6,121 nt of DNA from Pseudomonadota bacterium (GTDB taxonomy: Bacteria; Pseudomonadota; Alphaproteobacteria; Rhizobiales; Xanthobacteraceae). Position 1 is the stretch's first letter, and every line of letters starts with the position of its first letter. Under the pieces are notes generated by a model. The model had not been told where the DNA came from, did not search any database, and was given only the letters and a program-made list of their open reading frames with translations. The DNA lies in NCBI GenBank assembly GCA_023391175.1, contig JAEWBL010000307.1, positions 1 to 6,121 on the forward strand. The letters are read 5' to 3'. A program made the position numbers and the translations under genes. Below are positions 1 to 6,121 of this stretch, piece after piece.

Positions 1-2457
<2,457 letters not shown>

Positions 2458-2460
2458 GCC

Positions 2461-3222
2461 ATGTTCAATCTGTCTTCCCTGTTCGATCTGTCCGGCCGTA
2501 CCGCTTTGGTGACGGGCGGAAGCTCCGGCATCGGCCTCGCCATCGCCGCAGGGCTGGGGCAGGCCGGGGCCGGCGTGGTCCTCGCCGCCCGCCGTGCGGC
2601 GGAGCTGGACGCCGCCTGCGCCGACCTCGCCGGCAAGGGCATTGCTGCCCGCGCCATCGTCGCCGACCTTGCGGCTGACGACGGGGCCGAGCTTCTCGCC
2701 GAAGCGGCCGGCGAAGGCATCGACATCCTCGTCAACGCCGCCGGCATGAACCTGCGCCAGCCGTTCGGCGCGGTGACGCGGGAGGCCTTCGACCTGCACA
2801 TGGCCGTGCACGTGCGCGCGCCGTTCATGCTGGTGCAGAAGCTCGCGCCGGCCATGGCGGGGCGGGGGTGGGGGCGCGTTCTCAACATCGCGTCGCTGCA
2901 ATCCTTCCGGGCCTTTCCTAATTCCGCGCCCTATGGCGCGGCGAAGGGCGCCGTCGCCCAGCTCACACGAGCCATGGCGGAGGAATGGTCCCGGCATGGC
3001 ATCACCGCCAATGCCATCGCCCCGGGCTTCTTCCCCACCGCGCTCACCCAGGCGGTGTTCGAGGACGAAGCCCGCGCCGCCCACAATGCGGCCCAGACCG
3101 CCATCGGCCGCAATGGGCGGCTGGTGGATCTGGTGGGTCCTGCCGTGTTCCTCGCCTCCGATGCCGGGGCCTACGTCACCGGTCAGGTGCTGGCGGTGGA
3201 CGGCGGCTTCACCGCCAAATAG
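2461..3222 (+). CDS. hpsO: Short-chain dehydrogenase, DHPS 2-dehydrogenase HpsO-like
   Basis: This is a classical short-chain dehydrogenase/reductase of 253 residues, the usual length. Visible motifs are the cofactor loop TGGSSGIG (18-25), NAAG (92-95), the active-site Ser145, Tyr158 and Lys162 (YxxxK with Ser 13 residues before Tyr), the 'APGF' stretch after the active site, and the C-terminal 'VDGGF'. In DHPS degraders HpsO is an NAD(P)-linked oxidoreductase acting at C2 of DHPS. With HpsP it is thought to racemise DHPS through the ketone, so that both enantiomers reach HpsN. Arg44-Arg45 at the end of the second strand, with no acidic residue there, could favour NADP(H) (inference). The Asn usual in the fourth helix of this family appears replaced by His117 in 'VHVRAPF'. 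The ATG lies three bases after the hpsN stop, implying translational coupling. The family assignment is certain; the substrate rests on neighbours and the conserved hpsN-O-P order. Confidence 0.82.
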   Translation: MFNLSSLFDLSGRTALVTGGSSGIGLAIAAGLGQAGAGVVLAARRAAELDAACADLAGKGIAARAIVADLAADDGAELLAEAAGEGIDILVNAAGMNLRQPFGAVTREAFDLHMAVHVRAPFMLVQKLAPAMAGRGWGRVLNIASLQSFRAFPNSAPYGAAKGAVAQLTRAMAEEWSRHGITANAIAPGFFPTALTQAVFEDEARAAHNAAQTAIGRNGRLVDLVGPAVFLASDAGAYVTGQVLAVDGGFTAK

Positions 3223-3231
3223 CGCCCCGAG

Positions 3232-3249
3232 ATGAAAGCCCGATCATGA
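3232..3249 (+). other. Five-codon leader ORF overlapping the hpsP start
   Basis: ATG at 3232 opens a frame of five codons (M-K-A-R-S) ending in TGA at 3247-3249. That stop overlaps the hpsP ATG (3246-3248) in an ATGA arrangement. The first ten bases, ATGAAAGCCC, are identical to the first ten bases of hpsP (3246-3255). It may be a relic of a 14-bp duplication of the start region or a coupling minicistron. No strong ribosome-binding site precedes it, so its translation is uncertain. Confidence 0.3.
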
Positions 3250-4241
3250 AAGCCCTGGTCTATACCGGACCCCACCGGCTGGAGTTCCGCAGCGAGCCCG
3301 AGCCTCTGCCCGCCAACGACGAGGTGCTGGTGCGTGTGGAGGCGGTCGGTATCTGCGGATCTGACATGCACGCCTATCACGGTCATGACGCGCGGCGTCC
3401 GGCACCGCTGGTGCTGGGCCACGAGGCGGCGGGGCGCATCGCCGCCGGGCCACGGGCGGGACAGCGCGTCACCGTCAATCCGCTGGTCACCTGCGGCACC
3501 TGCCCGGCCTGCGAGGCGGGGCGCGCGCATCTCTGCCCCGACCGGCAGATCCTCTCCATGCCGCCGCGCCCCGGCGCGTTCGCCGAGCTGGTGCGGGTGC
3601 CGGAGCGCAATCTGGTGGCGATCCCCGACGATTTCCCTGTGGCCCATGCCGCGCTCGCCGAGCCGGTGGCGGTGAGCTACCACGCGGTGAACCAGGGGGC
3701 ACGGCTTCTGGGCCTGCCCCTTCCTGCTGCCCGCTGCCTCGTGCTCGGGGGCGGGGCCATCGGGCTTGCGGCGGCTTTGGTGCTGGCCATGCAGGGCGCG
3801 GCGGAGATATTCGTCGCCGAGCCCAATGCGGCCCGGCGCGACACGGTGGAGCGCGCCGGTCGTTTCCACTGCTACGCGCCGGGGGAGGGGGGTGAACCCC
3901 AGGACGGCAGCATCGATCTCGTTGTCGACGCGGTGGGTGCCATCGCGACCCGCGCCGCGGCATGCCGGCTCGTGCGGCCGGGGGGCGTCATCGTCCATGC
4001 CGGACTCTTGCCCGGCACGGAGGGGCTGGATATCCGCCGCATCACGCTGCAGGAAATCATCGTCTCCGGCACCTATTGCTATACGCCCGCCGACTTCCGG
4101 GCGACGGTGGAGGCGCTCGCCTCTGGCCGCCTCGGCGCCCTCGGCTGGATCGAGGAGCGCGGATTTTCGGAGGCCATCTCTGCCTTCGCCGACATCGACG
4201 CCGGCCGGACCGGCGCGGCGAAGATCGTTCTGCGGCTCTGA
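3246..4241 (+). CDS. hpsP: Zinc-dependent medium-chain dehydrogenase, DHPS 2-dehydrogenase HpsP-like
   Basis: A 331-residue zinc-containing alcohol dehydrogenase of the sorbitol/idonate/threonine dehydrogenase group. Catalytic-zinc residues are visible: Cys37 in 'GICGSD', His59-Glu60 in 'GHEAAG', and Glu139 in 'LAEPVAV'. The structural-zinc loop has Cys83, Cys86, Cys89 and Cys97. The Rossmann motif GGGAIG spans 168-173, and Glu192 at the end of the next strand suggests NAD preference. In DHPS degraders HpsP acts with HpsO on the C2 hydroxyl; which enantiomer each one handles cannot be read from sequence. I chose the ATG at 3246, giving the typical MKALVYTGP-type N-terminus, with an AG-rich stretch upstream. 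The frame is open further upstream, but that part overlaps hpsO and looks unlike this family. The gene starts 24 bases after the hpsO stop and is the last of the hpsNOP group, being followed by a hairpin and a 238-bp gap. Confidence 0.83.
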   Translation: MKALVYTGPHRLEFRSEPEPLPANDEVLVRVEAVGICGSDMHAYHGHDARRPAPLVLGHEAAGRIAAGPRAGQRVTVNPLVTCGTCPACEAGRAHLCPDRQILSMPPRPGAFAELVRVPERNLVAIPDDFPVAHAALAEPVAVSYHAVNQGARLLGLPLPAARCLVLGGGAIGLAAALVLAMQGAAEIFVAEPNAARRDTVERAGRFHCYAPGEGGEPQDGSIDLVVDAVGAIATRAAACRLVRPGGVIVHAGLLPGTEGLDIRRITLQEIIVSGTYCYTPADFRATVEALASGRLGALGWIEERGFSEAISAFADIDAGRTGAAKIVLRL

Positions 4242-4247
4242 CCGTAT

Positions 4248-4273
4248 GCGCCCGGGCTGGTCCGGGGCGCTTT
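4248..4273 (+). terminator. Candidate terminator hairpin after hpsP
   Basis: GCGCCC (4248-4253) pairs with GGGCGC (4265-4270), and GG (4254-4255) pairs with CC (4262-4263) around a bulged G4264, leaving a six-base loop. Only TTT follows, so it is a weak factor-independent terminator candidate, or may only protect the 3' end of the hps transcript. It starts seven bases after the hpsP stop. Confidence 0.4.
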
Positions 4274-4295
4274 CCTCATCCCTCGATCCTGTCCC

Positions 4296-4318
4296 CGCCT
4301 GCGACTCTCGCGCAGGCG
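4296..4318 (+). other. Second GC-rich stem-loop in the hpsP-suyA gap
   Basis: CGCCTGCG (4296-4303) and CGCAGGCG (4311-4318) form a perfect 8-bp stem with a seven-base loop. No T-run follows. It could contribute to termination or RNA stability downstream of hpsP; its function is unknown. The rest of the gap between here and the -35 box at 4389 shows no other structure I can support. Confidence 0.35.
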
Positions 4319-4388
4319 TCGGCTCCGCGCGGCCAGACGCGCCTTTCATTCGAAAAACCAGAAAGAACGCCGTCGCCCGACGGGCCGC

Positions 4389-4418
4389 TTGACAGGGTTT
4401 TGTTCGCAGTTTTATGTA
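4389..4418 (+). promoter_or_regulatory. Predicted sigma-70 promoter of suyAB
   Basis: A perfect TTGACA -35 box lies at 4389-4394 in otherwise GC-rich DNA. Eighteen bases later comes TATGTA (4413-4418), a partial -10 match (3 of 6). Other AT-rich -10 candidates follow, such as TATCTT at 4422-4427 and TATAAG at 4429-4434, but at poorer spacing to this -35 box. Transcription would start near 4425, giving a leader of roughly 55 bases before the suyA GTG. The -35 box is convincing; the exact -10 is not settled. Confidence 0.6.
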
Positions 4419-4423
4419 CTATA

Positions 4424-4435
4424 TCTTATATAAGA
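4424..4435. promoter_or_regulatory. Perfect 12-bp palindrome, candidate operator
   Basis: TCTTATATAAGA is fully self-complementary and covers the predicted transcription start of suyAB, a classic position for a repressor. A loop-less AT-rich palindrome suits a dimeric DNA-binding protein better than an RNA hairpin. Its shape resembles sites of GntR-type regulators (FCD group), but the regulator is not in this window and its family is a guess. Confidence 0.55.
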
Positions 4436-4459
4436 CTTGGCCGACACGAGCCGGCCAAG
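4436..4459. promoter_or_regulatory. Perfect 8-bp inverted repeat directly after the palindrome
   Basis: CTTGGCCG (4436-4443) and CGGCCAAG (4452-4459) are exact inverted repeats separated by eight bases. In DNA this could be a second dimer-binding site with half-sites about one and a half turns apart. In RNA it would form a stable stem-loop in the suyA leader ending nine bases before the ribosome-binding site, which could affect translation or mRNA stability. Confidence 0.5.
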
Positions 4460-4467
4460 ACGGCAAC

Positions 4468-4474
4468 GAGGAGG
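4468..4474 (+). promoter_or_regulatory. Strong ribosome-binding site deciding the suyA GTG start
   Basis: GAGGAGG matches the anti-Shine-Dalgarno sequence very well and is followed after five bases by GTG at 4480. It rules out the in-frame ATG at 4414, which lies inside the promoter region and upstream of the operator-like palindrome. Confidence 0.85.
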
Positions 4475-4479
4475 CAAGC

Positions 4480-4767
4480 GTGAGTGCGCCGCAACTGCTG
4501 GTTCACGAGAAGAAGGACACCGTCGGTGTCGTCGTGGTGGAGGGCCTGAAGGCCGGCACCGACATGCTGTGCGTGGTGACGCACGACAATTCGGCGTTCC
4601 ACCTCACCTCCAAGATGGACGTGCCCATCGGCCACAAGGTCGCCCTCACGGACATCAAGGCCGGCGACACCATCTGGAAGTACGGCCAGGACATCGGCAT
4701 CGCCAAGGCCGACATCGCCAAGGGCGAGCACGTCCACGTCCACAATGCCAAGACCAAGCGCTGGTGA
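4480..4767 (+). CDS. suyA: (R)-sulfolactate sulfo-lyase, small subunit
   Basis: A 95-residue protein corresponding to the small SAF-domain subunit of the UxaA/altronate dehydratase superfamily. With SuyB it forms the iron-dependent lyase that cleaves (R)-3-sulfolactate to pyruvate and sulfite in the cytoplasm. Visible features are '[18 protein letters not shown]' (9-26), '[10 protein letters not shown]' (47-56, the xxPxGHKVA motif of SAF domains), '[13 protein letters not shown]' (61-73) and the family C-terminal signature 'GEHVHVHN' (82-89). The GTG start is set by the GAGGAGG site; an in-frame ATG at 4414 would add 22 residues encoded by promoter DNA with no family resemblance. The suyB gene follows after eight bases. 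SAF subunits of altronate or galactarate dehydratases look similar, but the SuyB partner and the adjacent hpsNOP make the sulfolactate role much more likely. Confidence 0.9.
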   Translation: MSAPQLLVHEKKDTVGVVVVEGLKAGTDMLCVVTHDNSAFHLTSKMDVPIGHKVALTDIKAGDTIWKYGQDIGIAKADIAKGEHVHVHNAKTKRW

Positions 4768-4775
4768 GGGAAGAA

Positions 4776-6056
4776 ATGTCCAACATCGCCATGTTCCACG
4801 CCCAGACCGCGCCCAACCCCTTCCGCGGCGGCGCGCCCGACCAGCTCATCACCAAGGCGACCCCCACGGCGCTCGCCTCGGCCGATTATGCCAACGCCAC
4901 CGTCCGCGGCTGGCGCCGCGAGAACGGCCGGGTGGGCGTGCGCAACCACGTCGTCATCCTGCCCCTCGACGATCTCTCCAACGCCGCCTGCGAGGCGGTC
5001 GCCGCCCATGTGAAGGGCACCATGGCGCTGCCCCACGCGTACGGCCGCCTGCAGTTCGGCGAGGATCTGGAAATCCATTTCCGCACCCTCATCGGCATCG
5101 GCTCCAACCCGAACGTTGCCGCGGTGGTGGTGATCGGCATCGAGGACCAGTGGACCAACCGCGTGGTCGAGGGCATCGCCAAGACCGGCAAGCCGGTGGT
5201 GGGCTTCGGCATCGAGCTGAACGGCGACATCGCCACCGTGGCCAAGGCCTCCTACGAGGCGAAGCGCTTCGTGCAGTGGGCCAACGAGCTGCCGCAGGAG
5301 GATTGCCCGATCTCCGACCTGTGGATCTCCACCAAGTGCGGCGAGAGCGACACCACCACCGGCCTGTCCTCCTGCCCCACGGTGGGCAACATGTATGACA
5401 AGCTGATCCCGCACGGCATCTACGGCGTGTTCGGCGAGACCTCGGAAATCACCGGCGCCGAGCACCTGTGCAAGGAGCGCGCGGCCACCCCGGAAGTGGC
5501 CGAGAAGTGGTTCAAGATGTGGAAGTCCTACCAGGACGACGTGATCGAGGCCCACAAGACCGACGATCTCTCCGACAGCCAGCCCACCAAGGGCAACATC
5601 GCCGGCGGCCTCACCACCATCGAGGAGAAGGCGCTGGGCAATCTCGAGAAGATCGGCCGTGAGTGCCGATACATCGACGCCCTTGAGCCCGCCGAGGCTC
5701 CGGCGAAGGGCCCCGGCCTCTATTACATGGACACGTCCTCCGCAGCGGCCGAATGCGTGACGCTGATGGCGGCGGCGGGTTACGTGATCCACACCTTCCC
5801 CACCGGGCAGGGCAATGTGATCGGCAACCCCATCGTCCCGGTCATCAAGATCTCGGGCAACCCGCGCACCATCCGCACCATGGGCGAGCATATCGACGTG
5901 GACGTGTCGGGCGTGCTGCGTCGGGAGATGACCATTCCGGAGGCGGGCGACGCGCTCATCGACATGATCGTGCGCACCGCCAACGGGCGTCTCACGGCGG
6001 CCGAATCCCTCGGCCACCGCGAGTTCGTGATGACCAAGCTCTACCGCAGCGCGTGA
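4776..6056 (+). CDS. suyB: (R)-sulfolactate sulfo-lyase, large subunit
   Basis: A 426-residue large subunit of the UxaA/GarD family. It supplies the catalytic part of sulfolactate sulfo-lyase, which removes the sulfonate group of (R)-sulfolactate as sulfite and leaves pyruvate, ending the DHPS pathway. Conserved stretches are '[14 protein letters not shown]' (45-58), '[10 protein letters not shown]', '[16 protein letters not shown]', '[18 protein letters not shown]' (from about 185; Cys188 is a candidate metal or structural residue), '[20 protein letters not shown]', '[10 protein letters not shown]' (343-352) and 'SLGHREFV' near the end. The combination '[13 protein letters not shown]' plus '[16 protein letters not shown]' fits SuyB better than altronate dehydratase, by recall. 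The first 44 residues precede the family core and include a Pro/Gly-rich stretch of unknown role. The ATG at 4776 has GAGGG (4766-4770) at five-base spacing, overlapping the suyA stop; an ATG five codons later is possible but poorly placed. Confidence 0.93.
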   Translation: MSNIAMFHAQTAPNPFRGGAPDQLITKATPTALASADYANATVRGWRRENGRVGVRNHVVILPLDDLSNAACEAVAAHVKGTMALPHAYGRLQFGEDLEIHFRTLIGIGSNPNVAAVVVIGIEDQWTNRVVEGIAKTGKPVVGFGIELNGDIATVAKASYEAKRFVQWANELPQEDCPISDLWISTKCGESDTTTGLSSCPTVGNMYDKLIPHGIYGVFGETSEITGAEHLCKERAATPEVAEKWFKMWKSYQDDVIEAHKTDDLSDSQPTKGNIAGGLTTIEEKALGNLEKIGRECRYIDALEPAEAPAKGPGLYYMDTSSAAAECVTLMAAAGYVIHTFPTGQGNVIGNPIVPVIKISGNPRTIRTMGEHIDVDVSGVLRREMTIPEAGDALIDMIVRTANGRLTAAESLGHREFVMTKLYRSA

Positions 6057-6062
6057 GGGCGG

Positions 6063-6086
6063 GGCGGCCGGGAGCGGCCGCCTTCT
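6063..6086 (+). terminator. Candidate terminator hairpin after suyB
   Basis: GGCGGCC (6063-6069) pairs perfectly with GGCCGCC (6076-6082) around a six-base loop, beginning six bases after the suyB stop. TTCT follows, so the U-tract is short and interrupted. It is a plausible factor-independent or hairpin-assisted terminator of the suyAB unit. The remaining bases to the window end show no gene. Confidence 0.5.
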
Positions 6087-6121
6087 CCCCGCACGGAAAA
6101 GGGCCGCCGGCAGGATATGCC

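Noticed and set aside
2985..3245. Upstream extension of hpsP into hpsO
   Set aside because: The extra residues are out-of-frame translation of hpsO; the dehydrogenase family N-terminus begins exactly at ATG 3246.
4414..4479. N-terminal extension of SuyA from ATG 4414
   Set aside because: The segment coincides with the promoter, palindrome and inverted repeat, and a strong ribosome-binding site points to GTG 4480.
4503..6017. A 504-codon minus-strand open frame opposite suyA and suyB
   Set aside because: Same cause: low-complexity Gly/His/Asp/Val/Ala-rich translation with no family features, fully covered by genes on the other strand.

Overview
The window is about 6.1 kb of GC-rich DNA with strong third-position G/C bias, and every gene lies on the + strand. 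It reads as the chromosome or large replicon of a proteobacterium. The style suggests an alphaproteobacterium of the Rhizobiales type, possibly Xanthobacteraceae-like, but the taxon is inferred from base composition and gene content alone.

The content is a compact catabolic locus for the C3 sulfonate 2,3-dihydroxypropane-1-sulfonate (DHPS, sulfopropanediol), a breakdown product of sulfoquinovose and an abundant algal metabolite. From left to right it holds: a nearly complete periplasmic substrate-binding protein of the NitT/TauT/SsuA ABC-transporter type (1-1096); hpsN, a histidinol-dehydrogenase-like sulfopropanediol 3-dehydrogenase (1144-2457); hpsO, a short-chain dehydrogenase (2461-3222); hpsP, a zinc-dependent medium-chain dehydrogenase (3246-4241); a 238-bp intergenic control region; and suyA-suyB, the two subunits of (R)-sulfolactate sulfo-lyase (4480-4767 and 4776-6056). 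A GC-rich hairpin follows suyB.

The proposed pathway is as follows. The binding protein presents a sulfonate to an ABC importer whose other genes would lie outside the window. HpsO and HpsP interconvert DHPS enantiomers through the 2-keto intermediate. HpsN oxidises (R)-DHPS in two NAD-linked steps to (R)-sulfolactate. SuyAB cleaves (R)-sulfolactate to pyruvate and sulfite. The order hpsN-hpsO-hpsP-suyA-suyB matches the DHPS cluster known from Cupriavidus pinatubonensis. The uptake gene differs: an ABC-type binding protein sits where that organism has an MFS permease and marine roseobacters are known to use TRAP systems. No regulator, sulfite dehydrogenase or sulfate/sulfite exporter is in the window.

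The 238-bp gap before suyA is the most informative non-coding part. It contains a terminator-like hairpin after hpsP, a consensus TTGACA -35 box, an AT-rich stretch with a perfect 12-bp palindrome (TCTTATATAAGA), a second perfect 8-bp inverted repeat directly behind it, and a strong GAGGAGG ribosome-binding site setting a GTG start for suyA. This suggests that suyAB is a separately controlled transcription unit. The pathway itself is already described; the less usual points are the transporter type, the double-dyad control region, a five-codon leader with a duplicated start in front of hpsP, and an Asn-to-His replacement in the HpsO catalytic region.
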